A stretch of 63,040 nt of DNA from Deltaproteobacteria bacterium (GCA_020444165.1 JAHLLK010000028.1:1-63040); one strand, 5' to 3'. Positions 10,401 through 18,056 are shown, counted from the stretch's first letter. Made by a program: numbers and translations. Notes: generated from the letters alone by a model not told the origin.

Positions 10401-11023
10401 AGGGACCCGGCCATGTCCCGGTTCTCGCTGATACCCGTGATATCGCTCTGGCCCCGCAACATCGCGGGGCGGAAATCGTTGATCCCGGCAAAGACCACGG
10501 GCACCCCCGGAAACAGCCGCCGGCGGTGCTCCAGGAGAAGTTCCAGGGCGGGGTTGTCCAGGACCATGACCAGGTCCACCTGGTGGCCCCGATACTTTTC
10601 CGCCAGGTAGTCGGCCACCATCTCCTGGTGCTCCCTTTCCGGGAAGCGCTGGGCGTCCAGATTCTCGATATCCGGGATCAGATCAGGGTAGTGATGTTGC
10701 AGGGTGGGGAGGATGCCGGCCAGCTCGTCGGCCGACCAGATCTCGCCCTGGTGATAGGAGTTCAGGATCACCACCTGGGGCGTCTGGACGTGGGCCGGCT
10801 CCGGGGTGGCGGCCCTGGCCGTGGCTCCGCCCGCCCAGAGCAAAGAAAGGGCCCACCACGCCACCCAGAGCCCGGCTCCCCACCGGTTGGCGCGGGCCGA
10901 ACTCCCCGCGCGGCGGGGCCGACGGCCTTGGCGGGCGGCCCCGGGGCAAGCGCCGGCGGGCGCCGGGCAGTCCGGCGCCGCAAGAGAGAGGGCCTTCTTG
11001 GTGGTCGCGGGCAATGAAGCCAT
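7445..11023 (-). CDS. Hybrid sensor histidine kinase with ABC-type ligand-binding input domain
   Basis: 1192 residues. An Arg/Ala-rich N-terminus of about 50 residues precedes a membrane segment (about 50-70). A periplasmic domain of the ABC_sub_bind type follows (about 80-365; VVILNSYHQGEIWSADELAG, then the GRPAADIPVA region), and then a second TM segment near 400-420. Three PAS domains follow, then HisKA with the H-box AGGIAHDFNNIL, a HATPase_c domain (DTGQGMDQDI, GTGLGLSIV), and a C-terminal receiver with LVLLDLGMPGMGG carrying the phospho-acceptor Asp. It would sense a small periplasmic ligand and signal by phosphorelay; no separate response regulator is adjacent. The true start may lie downstream of the listed ATG. 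Confidence 0.88.
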   Translation of the reverse strand: MASLPATTKKALSLAAPDCPAPAGACPGAARQGRRPRRAGSSARANRWGAGLWVAWWALSLLWAGGATARAATPEPAHVQTPQVVILNSYHQGEIWSADELAGILPTLQHHYPDLIPDIENLDAQRFPEREHQEMVADYLAEKYRGHQVDLVMVLDNPALELLLEHRRRLFPGVPVVFAGINDFRPAMLRGQSDITGISENRDMAGSLELALSLQPGLHRALAIHDYSASGLAMRREMEKVLPRFADKLTVDFAPNVPLARLERLLRRLPRDNAVFLLSYVTDATGRVFSRAQSTELFSQASPAPVYTLQETRLGYGTVGGRLIDGVHHGERAAQIALQVLGGRPAADIPVAASVSAPKFDYLALQRFGIPLDRLPAGSVVINQPVTLWEQYREVVLPASVVGGALLLWIGLLVASQVKLVRANRAIRQGQKRYLTMVRNSLDGFLVVDEEGRILEFNDAYVRMSGFAAEQLLTMRIGDLEAREDSPAVTAHAARMGERGWSRYETRHRRTDGSLMEVEVSAFHLPEQRQVLSFVHEITERKEAEEALRESEARFSAIFNAMTDALVLADPERRIMLMNPAAEKMFGYRLEEVQGQSTRVLYTDEEAFLEAGQRAFRPGGDVRREPFEFVYRRRDGSLVQAETLSAQIEDASGNVWGLMGIHRDISQRKAAEEALAAAQERYRAIVESSPYGILLSDREGRIMFSNPAHRRLYGAAWNGLDGRFIWDLVADPGRKEVTRREYLAAIARQPAPQTHYNLERTPDGRLVHVRVDWDYLRDSAGELIGICSIITDITAQVQADKERGRLEAELRQAQKMEAIGTLAGGIAHDFNNILSAIFGFTELALDGAREGEDNSLELAQVLGAAERARLLVKQLLTFSRKGESHRRPLVLNKLINHALPLLQSSLPKMIRLEVNLADDLPLVNADPNQLEQVLLNLASNAADAMPAGGRLIIETAPATLDQEFARRYLEVLPGDYVLLRVRDTGQGMDQDIQEKIFDPFYTTKEVGKGTGLGLSIVFGIVKDHGGYVFCDSEPGGGAVFQLYLPVCPTGEAAVLETPPSPEALLAGSETILVVDDEAPVRTVASRMLAGLGYRVLTAASGEEALEAYRPETPPIALVLLDLGMPGMGGHACLQELLRQDPRAKVVIASGYAAHGQVQASLTAGAAGFVAKPFMRRDLLTTVRRVLDSEPGG

Positions 11024-11343
11024 CCGTCATCCGTATCCGTGGTTTTACGGCGCCGGGGATACTGCTGGAAACCGCCTGGGGATTCTGAAATTGTAGCATA
11101 CCTCTCTCCCTGCTGGGGCCAGGGTCGCCGGGCCCGGCGCTCCCGGCAGCGGCCGGAAATCGTCCCAAAAAGACTATGTTTTCAGGACAATGGCGAGAGG
11201 GGAGGCCAGGGGAACGGCAGGCGGCTGGAAAGGGGCGGGGACTGCGCCAGGGGAGCCAAGCGGGCGCGCCGGAGCCGGCAGGGGCCGGCAGGGGAACGGC
11301 CGGGATCAGGGGGAAAGGGCGGCAGGCGGCCCCGGGCCGGGCC
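11024..11343. other. GC-rich intergenic stretch
   Basis: A 320-base gap between the hybrid kinase start and the ECF sigma stop. It holds short ACGGAT repeats just before the kinase start and very GC-rich sequence with long shadow frames only. No gene, RNA or convincing promoter was found. Confidence 0.4.
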
Positions 11344-11931
11344 TCAGATGCCGGCCGGGGGATCGGACTCCCGGGCCGGTACCCGGCGCGGCTGGCACAC
11401 CAGGACGCCGCGGTGGTCGCGTTCAAAAGAGCAGGCCCGCTCCAAAATGCGGCCCAGGGCCCGGCGGGCCCGGTGCAGCCGTACCTTGGCCGCGCCCGGG
11501 GTGATGCCCAGGATCTGGGCCGCTTCCGCGGGGCCCAGGCCCAGGAGATCGGCCAGGATCAGGGGCTCCTGGTGGCGGGCCGGCAGCTCGGCCAGGCGCT
11601 CCTGCACGCACTGGCTCATCTCCCGGCGCTCCAGACTCTCCAGCACCAAGGGCGCCGGCTCGCCCGGCGGCTCCAGGCAGAGGGCGTCCTGCCCCCGGCG
11701 GGTGGCCGCGTGGCGCCGCAGGTGGTCCCGGCCGAGGTTGCGGGCGATGGCCAGGAGCCAGGGCTTCAGGCTGGTCTCCTGGCGGAGCCCGTCCCAGGCT
11801 TCCAGAGCCCGCAAAAAGGTCTCTTGGGCCAGGTCCTCGGCCGTGGCCGGGTCCCGGGTCAGGGCGCGGAGGTACGACCGCACCAGGGGATGGTACGTCC
11901 GGAAGGCCTCTTCCCAGGACCCGACGGGCAT
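11344..11931 (-). CDS. ECF-type RNA polymerase sigma factor
   Basis: 195 residues from the ATG at 11931; longer in-frame extensions are low-complexity Pro/Arg. Region 2 includes YHPLVRSYLRALTRDPATAEDLAQETFL, and region 4 includes LPARHQEPLILADLLGLGPAEAAQILGI with the HTH. A C-terminal tail carries two Cys in a CSFERDHRGVLVC pattern. No anti-sigma gene is adjacent. It lies 73 bases downstream of the Nif11-type peptide gene on the same strand, so the two may be co-transcribed. ECF factors recruit RNA polymerase to stress or envelope promoters; the targets are unknown here. Confidence 0.85.
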   Translation of the reverse strand: MPVGSWEEAFRTYHPLVRSYLRALTRDPATAEDLAQETFLRALEAWDGLRQETSLKPWLLAIARNLGRDHLRRHAATRRGQDALCLEPPGEPAPLVLESLERREMSQCVQERLAELPARHQEPLILADLLGLGPAEAAQILGITPGAAKVRLHRARRALGRILERACSFERDHRGVLVCQPRRVPARESDPPAGI

Positions 11932-12004
11932 AAAATCTCTCAATTCCGTTTCACGGCCGGCACCCGGCCGTCCGCCCGCCCAGGGGTCAGGCGGTGGCGG
12001 TGGC

Positions 12005-12202
12005 TCAACCGGCCGCCTCCGGCTCGGACTGGGCCATGCAGGCGGCCATGGCTCCCGCCAACTGGTGCGCCTGGAAATCATATCCCGCTTCCCGGATTTT
12101 TTGCCAGAACGTATCCGGGTCCGGGCAGCCGACCATCTCCCCGCGGAAACCGCGGTCCTCCCGCATGCGGGCCACAAAGGCCTCGGCGTCAAGCTTAGGC
12201 AT
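12005..12202 (-). CDS. Nif11-type leader-peptide-like protein
   Basis: 65 residues with a strong ribosome site (AGGAGGCAGGAGC before ATG). The layout AFVARMREDRGFRGEM, then FWQKIREAGYDFQAHQL, matches the Nif11 / nitrile-hydratase-like leader family: repeated acidic and basic helices followed by a GYDF motif. After the leader part comes a short Ala/Met/Cys tail. Nif11 proteins are often precursors of ribosomal peptides, but no lanthionine synthetase, radical SAM maturase or peptidase-exporter is nearby. It may instead be a stand-alone regulator-like small protein. It is followed by the ECF sigma gene. Confidence 0.75.
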   Translation of the reverse strand: MPKLDAEAFVARMREDRGFRGEMVGCPDPDTFWQKIREAGYDFQAHQLAGAMAACMAQSEPEAAG

Positions 12203-12223
12203 GCTCCTGCCTCCTGGTTATGG

Positions 12224-12241
12224 GGACCAATTTTTTGGTCC
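12224..12241. promoter_or_regulatory. 7-bp inverted repeat between dsrP-like gene and nif11
   Basis: GGACCAA-TTTT-TTGGTCC, perfect arms with a four-base loop, about 22 bases before the Nif11 start. It could be a weak terminator for the dsrP-like gene or an operator for the nif11-ECF pair. No T-run follows on the minus strand. Confidence 0.4.
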
Positions 12242-12301
12242 GTGGTTTTTCTAACCCAGGGACGAAGGAGGGGCGGCCGCGGTTACAGGTTTTTTTAGGG
12301 C

Positions 12302-13465
12302 TCAGTGGGGGGCGAGCCGGCCGCCGGTCTCCCGCCGCACCTGCAGCACCACCTGATAGAACACCGTGACGATGAGCGCGCCCAGGGCGTAGATGCCCAA
12401 GGCGATCACCACCTCCACCCAAGTGGGGGAGTAGGGGGTGATTTCATGCAGGGGGTTGGGGATGAAGCCGCCGGCCATCATGCCGAGCCCCTTGTCGATC
12501 CAGGTGCAGCCCAGGACCAGGGCCGCGGCCAGGGCCAACACCCCCCGCCGGGCCCGCCAGCCGGGCGCCAGGAGCAGGAGGGTGGCCGCGCCGCCCATGA
12601 CCAGAGCGGCCCACATCCAGGGAGTCAGGCCGCCGCCGCCGGCGTAGAGGTAGAAGAAGTGGCTCATATGGCTGGGGATCTGGCTGTAGAAGACCGTGAA
12701 CACTTCCAGCCCGAAGAAGAACAGATGCAGGATGATGCTGTAGCAGACGATCTTGGCCAGGCTTTGCAAGGCCTTGGCCCCGGCGTCGAAGCCGGCCACC
12801 CGCCGGAGCAGGAGCACCAGGAGGATGAGCACCGCCGGGCCGGCGGCAAAGGCCGAGGCCAGAAAGCGGGGGGCCAGGATGGCCGTGAGCCAATAGCCGC
12901 GGCCGGGCAGGCCCGCGTAGAGGAAGGCGGTGACCGTGTGGATGGACACGGCCAAAGGCACCGAGAGGTAGACCAGGGGCTTGATCCAGGTGGGCGGCGG
13001 GAGCTGCTTGCGCTCGGCGGCCAGGGTGGTCCAGCCCACCACCAGGTTCAGGAGCAAATAGCTGGACAACACCATCACGTCCCAGAACAGCACCGAGCCC
13101 GGGGTGGGGTGCAGAAAGAGGTTGGTGAGCCGGTCGGGCTTGCCCAGGTCCACGGTGACGAACAGCATGCACATGATCACCGCGGCCACGGCCAGGAACT
13201 CGCCCAGGATGACCAGGCGCCCGAAGTCCTGATAATGGTGCAAATAGTAGGGCAAGACCAGCATCACCGCCGAGGCGGCCACCCCCACCAGGAAGGTGAG
13301 CTGGGCCACGTAGAGCCCCCAGGACACGTCGCGGGAGAGCCCGGTGACCGTGAGGCCCAGTTGGTACTGATAGAGGTAGGCCGCCAAGCCGGCCACCAGG
13401 AACACCCCCAGAAACCCCAGCCACAGCCCATAGCCGCGGCCCCCCTTGAGCGCCAACTCCAGCAT
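12302..13465 (-). CDS. DsrP-like / NrfD-family integral membrane quinol oxidoreductase subunit
   Basis: 387 residues with about ten hydrophobic helices. The motifs VSWGLYVAQLTFLVGVAASAVMLV, PTPGSVLFWD and SIHTVTAFLYAGLPGR, and the ending MWAALV, WIDKGLGMMAGGFIPNP, closely resemble DsrP of the DsrMKJOP complex, which exchanges electrons between menaquinol and the sulfite-reduction machinery. No dsrM, K, J or O gene is present here. Instead it lies 11 bases downstream of a TetR regulator on the same strand, behind a GGGGAAC ribosome site. It is thus an orphan copy with its own control. Other NrfD-family roles (polysulfide or other reductases) remain possible. Confidence 0.85.
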   Translation of the reverse strand: MLELALKGGRGYGLWLGFLGVFLVAGLAAYLYQYQLGLTVTGLSRDVSWGLYVAQLTFLVGVAASAVMLVLPYYLHHYQDFGRLVILGEFLAVAAVIMCMLFVTVDLGKPDRLTNLFLHPTPGSVLFWDVMVLSSYLLLNLVVGWTTLAAERKQLPPPTWIKPLVYLSVPLAVSIHTVTAFLYAGLPGRGYWLTAILAPRFLASAFAAGPAVLILLVLLLRRVAGFDAGAKALQSLAKIVCYSIILHLFFFGLEVFTVFYSQIPSHMSHFFYLYAGGGGLTPWMWAALVMGGAATLLLLAPGWRARRGVLALAAALVLGCTWIDKGLGMMAGGFIPNPLHEITPYSPTWVEVVIALGIYALGALIVTVFYQVVLQVRRETGGRLAPH

Positions 13466-13476
13466 TTTGTTCCCCT

Positions 13477-14136
13477 TTATTTCTCCGCCGGGGCCAGACC
13501 CCGCAGCACCAGCAGGCTGAGGCTTTCCAGGCGGTCCCGCATGTCACTGGCCCGGACCTCGCTCCGGGTCAGGCCTTCGAACAGCGCGAACTGGTACAGC
13601 GCCATGAGCGCCGCCGCGGCTTCGTGGCAGTCCACTTCGGCCCGGATCTCGCCCGAGGCCTGGGCCTGGGCCAACACCGCGGCGGCCAGGTCCATGGCCT
13701 CGGTCTCCTTGCCGGTCAGGTCCCCCCCGTTCCAGAGCCGGGGATTCATGAGCATGGCCCTGAGGAGGGCGCGGGACAGGGCCGGGCGGCGGGCGTAGTA
13801 ATCGTAGAAAGTTCCGCACAGGTGCAAGAGCATCCCCCGCCAATCCAGCCCCGGCGGCATGTCGGCCAGGCCCTGGGCCATGAAGGCGTTCCAGTCGTCC
13901 AGCAGCGCCGCGGTCAACAGGGCCTCCTTGTCCGGGAAATGGCTCATCACCGTGCCCAGGCCCACCCCGGCCCGGGCGGCCACGGCCCGGATGGTGGTGG
14001 GTTCAAAGCCCTTTTCCTCGAACAGCTCCCGGGCGGCCTTCAGGATGACCTCCCGGGTGGCGGCTTTCTGCTGGGCCCGGCGGTTGCCGGGCCGGGCCGA
14101 ACTGGTCTGGGACGGCATGGTTCGCGCTTGGTCCAT
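13477..14136 (-). CDS. TetR-family transcriptional regulator
   Basis: 219 residues if started at the ATG at 14136. An earlier in-frame ATG lies inside the operator, and a later one is at 14118; none has a strong ribosome site. The N-terminal TetR HTH is clear: ARELFEEKGFEPTTIRAVAARAGVGLGTVMSHFPDKEALL. The C-terminal ligand domain is unassigned. A perfect inverted repeat and promoter sit immediately upstream, so autorepression is likely, and the DsrP-like gene follows after 11 bases and would be co-regulated. Confidence 0.88.
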   Translation of the reverse strand: MDQARTMPSQTSSARPGNRRAQQKAATREVILKAARELFEEKGFEPTTIRAVAARAGVGLGTVMSHFPDKEALLTAALLDDWNAFMAQGLADMPPGLDWRGMLLHLCGTFYDYYARRPALSRALLRAMLMNPRLWNGGDLTGKETEAMDLAAAVLAQAQASGEIRAEVDCHEAAAALMALYQFALFEGLTRSEVRASDMRDRLESLSLLVLRGLAPAEK

Positions 14137-14138
14137 TC

Positions 14139-14203
14139 TGAACACGTTCATTAATTGAACGTGTTCATTAATCCCTTATAACCGTCCCGGCGGAGAGATG
14201 CAA
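14139..14203 (-). promoter_or_regulatory. Promoter and perfect dyad operator of the tetR-dsrP operon
   Basis: TTGCAT (14198-14203) and TTATAA (14176-14181), read on the minus strand, are separated by 16 bp. Just downstream is a perfect inverted repeat: a 12-bp arm TGAACACGTTCA (14139-14150), a 5-bp spacer, and its exact complement (14156-14167). The position overlapping the transcription start suits a repressor. Confidence 0.75.
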
Positions 14204-14285
14204 GACGGTGCAAGGGGGTCAGCTGAAAAACGGGTTTTTTTGGTTAAGATCCTAAACTTTTTTTCAATGATATTTTCGCACTTGC

Positions 14286-14798
14286 TCACCCGGTCGGGTC
14301 GCCCGGCCCGCCTTTTTCCGGCCCTCCCGGTTCGGCCTCCAGGGCGGCCAGATACAGGTCGGCCCCCTGGTTCAGCCGCCGCAGTATGCGCTCCAAAAAG
14401 GCGTACTCCGTGGGGCTCAGCTCCTCCAGCTCGGCCGCGAGGCCGGAGTCAAAGCGGGCGTGATAGGCTTCGTGCCCGGCAAAGGCCTGCCAGCCCCGGG
14501 CGCTCAATTCCGGCAACACTTCCTTGCCGTTGCCTTCCCGCCGCCGCCGGGCCAAGAGGCCCTTCCCGGCCAGGCGGTCCAGGGTCTGGGACATGGCGCC
14601 CTTGGTCACCTCCATGAGCCGGGCCAGATCGCTGACGTTGGAGCCCGGATGCTTGCCGATGGCCTCCAGGGTGTGGATCTCGGCCGCGCTCAACAGCTCG
14701 CCAAGGCCGTAATCCCGGGGGGCGGCTTGCAGGCGGTTCAGCTTGCGGAGAAAGCTCCATAACAAGGGCAACAGGTTCTGGTAGCGGGATTGATCCAT
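14286..14798 (-). CDS. MarR-family transcriptional regulator
   Basis: 170 residues from the ATG at 14798; a TTG start 18 bases upstream is also in frame. The winged-helix core is visible: LSAAEIHTLEAIGKHPGSNVSDLARLMEVTKGAMSQTLDRLAGKGLL, with a wing rich in basic residues. It lies 18 bases after the LysR stop on the same strand, so it may be read through from lysR or from its own promoter. No obvious target gene adjoins it downstream. The C-terminal Gly/Pro-rich end is typical of this high-GC genome. Confidence 0.85.
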   Translation of the reverse strand: MDQSRYQNLLPLLWSFLRKLNRLQAAPRDYGLGELLSAAEIHTLEAIGKHPGSNVSDLARLMEVTKGAMSQTLDRLAGKGLLARRRREGNGKEVLPELSARGWQAFAGHEAYHARFDSGLAAELEELSPTEYAFLERILRRLNQGADLYLAALEAEPGGPEKGGPGDPTG

Positions 14799-14806
14799 GC
14801 AGATAT

Positions 14807-14833
14807 GGTATAGCAACTAAACCTTATGGTCAA
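14807..14833 (-). promoter_or_regulatory. Putative marR promoter
   Basis: Read on the minus strand, TTGACC (14828-14833) and TATACC (14807-14812) have a 15-bp spacer. The -35 lies inside the last codons of the lysR gene. The transcript would have a very short leader before the ATG at 14798. Confidence 0.45.
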
Positions 14834-15713
14834 GCAGGGTTTCCCGCACCGCGGCCATGAAGCCCCGCAGGGCCGGGGAGAGCCATTTGCCCCGGTGCCA
14901 AAGCATGAGCTGGGCCACCTCCCAGCCCCGGGCCGGCCAGGCCAGGGCCGTGAGCCTCCCCTGGGCCAGGTCCTCGGCCAAGGCCGCCTCGGTCGCGATG
15001 GTCACCCCCAGGCCGGCCCGGGTATGGGCCAACACCGTGGCCAGGCTGGCGAACTCCACCACCGCCCCGGCCGCCACCCCGGCGGCCTTGAGCTCCGCTT
15101 CCAGCACCCGGCGGCAACTGCAATCCGTCCGGGTGAGCAAGAGGGTCTCCCCGGCCAAACCCGCCGGGCCGCCCAGGCCCTCCCGGGCCAGGGGATGGGC
15201 CGGGGAGGCGGCCAGGCGAAGCCGTTCCACCCCCAGGGCCTCGCTGACCAATTCGGCCGCGCCCAGGGACTCGGCCAGGAGAAAGGCCAGGTCCACCACC
15301 CCGCCGGCCAAGTCGCGGGGCAGGCTTTCCTGGGCGCAGGCGGTGAAGTTGAGCCGCACCCCGGGCATCCGCTGCCGGAAGCGGGCCACCGCGGGCGGCA
15401 GGCGCCAGGCGCCGAAGCTCTCGGGCACCCGGATGGTCAGGGAGCCCGCGGCCAGGGCCTCCTCGGCCAACTCGGCCCGGGCCGCCGCCGCCAGCTCCAG
15501 CATCTTCCGGGCATAGGGCAGGAGCCCCTCCCCGGCCGGAGTCAGTTGCACCCGGCGGCCCAAGCGGTCGAACAGGCTCACCCCCAGCTCCTCCTCCAGG
15601 GCCTTGATCTGGGCCGACACCGACGACTGGGCGTAGTTCAGCTCCTGGGCCGCCCGGTGGAAGCCCTGCCGGGTGGCCACGGCCAGAAAGGTTTTGAGGA
15701 GTCTGAGTTCCAT
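14817..15713 (-). CDS. LysR-family transcriptional regulator
   Basis: 298 residues from the ATG at 15713, which follows GGAGAG; the upstream in-frame extension lacks support. The N-terminal HTH is classic: LLKTFLAVATRQGFHRAAQELNYAQSSVSAQIKALEEELGVSLFDR. The effector domain contains a CSC pair near residue 210 (TRTDCSCRRVL) that could be redox-active or structural. It is divergent from the C_GCAxxG_C_C gene, with a dyad in the gap; LysR proteins commonly control the divergent neighbour. The target pathway is unknown. Confidence 0.88.
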   Translation of the reverse strand: MELRLLKTFLAVATRQGFHRAAQELNYAQSSVSAQIKALEEELGVSLFDRLGRRVQLTPAGEGLLPYARKMLELAAAARAELAEEALAAGSLTIRVPESFGAWRLPPAVARFRQRMPGVRLNFTACAQESLPRDLAGGVVDLAFLLAESLGAAELVSEALGVERLRLAASPAHPLAREGLGGPAGLAGETLLLTRTDCSCRRVLEAELKAAGVAAGAVVEFASLATVLAHTRAGLGVTIATEAALAEDLAQGRLTALAWPARGWEVAQLMLWHRGKWLSPALRGFMAAVRETLLDHKV

Positions 15714-15763
15714 GCGCGCTCTCCGGGGGCCATCGCCGGACACGATCGCCCCGATCGAAACAA

Positions 15764-15807
15764 ATCGTTTTACAAGATCAACAAACAGTTGGATCACTGT
15801 AAACGAT
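15764..15807. promoter_or_regulatory. Divergent LysR-type operator dyad
   Basis: ATCGTTTTACA (15764-15774) and TGTAAACGAT (15798-15807) form an inverted repeat with one extra T in the left arm, in the AT-rich gap between lysR and the C_GCAxxG_C_C gene. The 23-bp separation would allow a LysR tetramer to span the divergent promoters. Confidence 0.55.
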
Positions 15808-15856
15808 CAAACCAAGCGCGGCAAGCGCCGCCGTATTTGCCAGACAGGAGGAGAGC

Positions 15857-16291
15857 ATGGCACGGGTGCGACTGGTGGGGGAACGGGCCGAGGCTTATCA
15901 TCGGGGCGGGCTGCACTGCGCCGAGGCGGTGGCCCTGGCGGTGGTGGAGACCTACGCCCCGGCGCGGGGCAGCGAGCTTCCCCGCGCGGCTTCGGGCTTT
16001 GGGGGCGGGGTGGGCCGCAGCCACCAGGATATCTGCGGGGCCCTGGCCGGCGCGGTGCTGGCCGTGGGGCTCCTCTTGGGCCGCGACCAGGCCGGGGCTC
16101 CTTGGCAGGCGGCCCACGAAGCCGCGGCCCTGCTGCGGCGGCGCTTTGTAGCCGCCCACGGCAGCACCAACTGCGGCGAGTTGCTGGCCCGCTTCGGGCC
16201 CCAGGAGAACATGGCCCGCTGCCATCGCCTCTCCGGCCAGACCGCCGCCCTCCTGGCCGGAATCCTGGAGGAGGCCGGGGCGGGGTCCTAG
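15857..16291 (+). CDS. C_GCAxxG_C_C family putative redox-active protein
   Basis: 144 residues starting after AGGAGGAGAGC. Conserved Cys occur in LHCAEAV, ICGALAGAVLAVG, NCGELL and CHRLSG, the spacing that names the C_GCAxxG_C_C family. A glycine-rich GFGGGVGR precedes the central Cys. The family is widespread in anaerobes and thought to be redox-active, but no reaction is established. Its divergent position to a LysR gene with a shared operator suggests it is the main target of that regulator. Confidence 0.82.
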   Translation: MARVRLVGERAEAYHRGGLHCAEAVALAVVETYAPARGSELPRAASGFGGGVGRSHQDICGALAGAVLAVGLLLGRDQAGAPWQAAHEAAALLRRRFVAAHGSTNCGELLARFGPQENMARCHRLSGQTAALLAGILEEAGAGS

Positions 16292-16298
16292 CTCCGGC

Positions 16299-17099
16299 TC
16301 ACACCCCGTGGGTGCGGGCGATCTTCCCGAACATGGTCACCAGGCCGGTGCCCAGGTAGTACAGGGGCTCCACGCCCAGGTTGTCCGCCGCGGTCTCGTC
16401 AAAGAACACGTGGAGCGAGGACTCCATGCCGTCCTCGGGCGGCCAGTAGCACAACAGCATGGGCACCTGGGGCAGAGGGTGGAGCACCACCGCGATGTCC
16501 GAATCGAACTCCCGGGGGGCCGGCCGGGCGGAGAAGACCTCGATCAACATCTCGAACAGCGAGGTGTGCTCGTCAATGACCTTTTTCAGGGGCTTTTCGC
16601 AGCGGTGCTCAAAGAACAGCCGCCAGTCCGCCCCGCCCGGCAGGTCCCGGAGGGGCAGCCAGCGGCCGGTGGGCTGGCGGCCCGCTCCCTGGGACACGTA
16701 CTGCAACAAGGGCAGGGTAAGCCAGGCGTTGACGTGGCAGGCCGACACGATGCCGTCCGGGCCCACCCCGAATTCCTTGCCCAACACCGGGATGACCACC
16801 CGGCCGTCCTTCATCGCCAAGCCCAGGCGCTCCGCCGCGGCGGAGAGGTCCAGGGCGCAGACCCGCTCCCGGAGGCCGTCCAGGGCCGCCGCGATCTCAT
16901 TCTGCGGGGTTTCCTCTTGTACTTGACCGGCGGGCAGTTCCGCCAGGGTTTCGTCGTCCAGGTGGGGACAGGCCTGGGCCGGTTTCTGGCCCTTCAGCAG
17001 GTGCACGGCAAAGGCCAGGCAGGTGGGCAGGCCGCAGTCCCGGCAATTGGTCTTGGGCAACACCTTGTACACATCCAGAGGGCTCGCGAACTCAGGCAT
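16299..17099 (-). CDS. DUF3786 protein with N-terminal [4Fe-4S] domain
   Basis: 266 residues from the ATG at 17099 (ribosome site GGGAGAAGCAAG). Residues 15-48 hold a CFeSP-type Fe-S motif with C19, C22, C27 and C44 (NCRDCGLPTC). The rest is the DUF3786 region: WLPLRDLPGGADWRLFFEHRCEKPL, DIAVVLHPLPQVPMLLCYW, and the ending YYLGTGLVTMFGK. DUF3786 proteins occur mainly in strict anaerobes and are uncharacterised. The same Fe-S motif is found in the nif-linked protein at 43167-43790. It is convergent with the C_GCAxxG_C_C gene, and only seven bases separate the two stops. Confidence 0.83.
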   Translation of the reverse strand: MPEFASPLDVYKVLPKTNCRDCGLPTCLAFAVHLLKGQKPAQACPHLDDETLAELPAGQVQEETPQNEIAAALDGLRERVCALDLSAAAERLGLAMKDGRVVIPVLGKEFGVGPDGIVSACHVNAWLTLPLLQYVSQGAGRQPTGRWLPLRDLPGGADWRLFFEHRCEKPLKKVIDEHTSLFEMLIEVFSARPAPREFDSDIAVVLHPLPQVPMLLCYWPPEDGMESSLHVFFDETAADNLGVEPLYYLGTGLVTMFGKIARTHGV

Positions 17100-17294
17100 C
17101 TTGCTTCTCCCGGTTATTCCAAAGGCCTGGCCAGGATGGTAACAGGCAACCAGCCGGGGGGAATCACCCGATCGGGCCATGGCGGGGCGAAAGAGGCGTT
17201 TTTTGACGGAGCGGGAGCGGGCGGGACCAGGTGGAACCAGGCAGGACCGGAGCCCTTGCCGGCTCGTCGGGAGGCCAGCAGAGGGCCGCGCGGC

Positions 17295-17990
17295 TCAGAC
17301 CAGGCCTTGGCGGGCGGCCCACACCGCGGCCTGGGCCCGGTCGCTCACCCCCAACTTGCTGAAGATATGGTCCACGTGGCGCTTCACCGTGTGGGGCGAG
17401 AGGGTGAGCACCGTGGCGATCTGGGGCTTCTTGAGCCCCTGGGCCAAGAGGCGGAGCACTTCCAGCTCCCGGGCCGACAGCGGCGTGGCCAGATCGCCCT
17501 GAAACGGCGCCTCCCCCAGGCTGAGCCGGGAGAGCTCCTCCAGGGAGCGGGCCAAGTCCAGGGAGCGGCGGTCTTGCCGGGCCTCGTCCTCCTTGCGGCG
17601 GGAGATGTCGAAGCTGAGGCGGGCCACCAGAACCACCCGGCCGCTCTGGTCCCGGATGGGGTAGGCCCGGGCCTCCCGCCACCGCGGGCGGCCATCGGGG
17701 CCCAGGAAATGCCGCTCCACCGTGTGCATGCGGCCGGTGGTCCACACCGGCTCCACCGGGCAATCGGGGCGGCAGATCTCGTCGCGCCCCGCGAAGACCT
17801 GGTAGCAGGGCCGGCCTTTGAGCCCCGGGTGGCCCCGGGGCAAAAGAGGCTCCCGGGCCCAGACCACCCGGTAGGACCGGTCCACCACGGCCATGGCCTC
17901 GCCCAGGCTGGCCAGGATGTCCCAGGCCGACAGGCACGGGGCCTCGGCTGGATGGGCGGGGGCAGGGGCTAATTTGGCTTCAGGGGCCAT
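17295..17990 (-). CDS. PAS-domain LuxR-type response regulator
   Basis: 231 residues. A PAS domain (about 25-135) carries a Cys cluster CYQVFAGRDEICRPDCPVEP that recalls Cys-rich PAS sensors of redox or metal. A C-terminal LuxR HTH follows (about 165-230: LSARELEVLRLLAQGLKKPQIATVL, then HTVKRHVDHIFSKLGV). It has no receiver domain, so it is a one-component regulator. The Cys-rich PAS is like the one in the chemoreceptor at 31609-32997. Targets are unknown; the MBL/Fe-S pair upstream on the same strand is a candidate. Confidence 0.82.
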   Translation of the reverse strand: MAPEAKLAPAPAHPAEAPCLSAWDILASLGEAMAVVDRSYRVVWAREPLLPRGHPGLKGRPCYQVFAGRDEICRPDCPVEPVWTTGRMHTVERHFLGPDGRPRWREARAYPIRDQSGRVVLVARLSFDISRRKEDEARQDRRSLDLARSLEELSRLSLGEAPFQGDLATPLSARELEVLRLLAQGLKKPQIATVLTLSPHTVKRHVDHIFSKLGVSDRAQAAVWAARQGLV

Positions 17991-18056
17991 CGCGGTCTCC
18001 CGGCGCGGGGCTGGGGCGCCCAGCCGCCTACAGACTGCCCCAGGCGGCCGCCCGCG

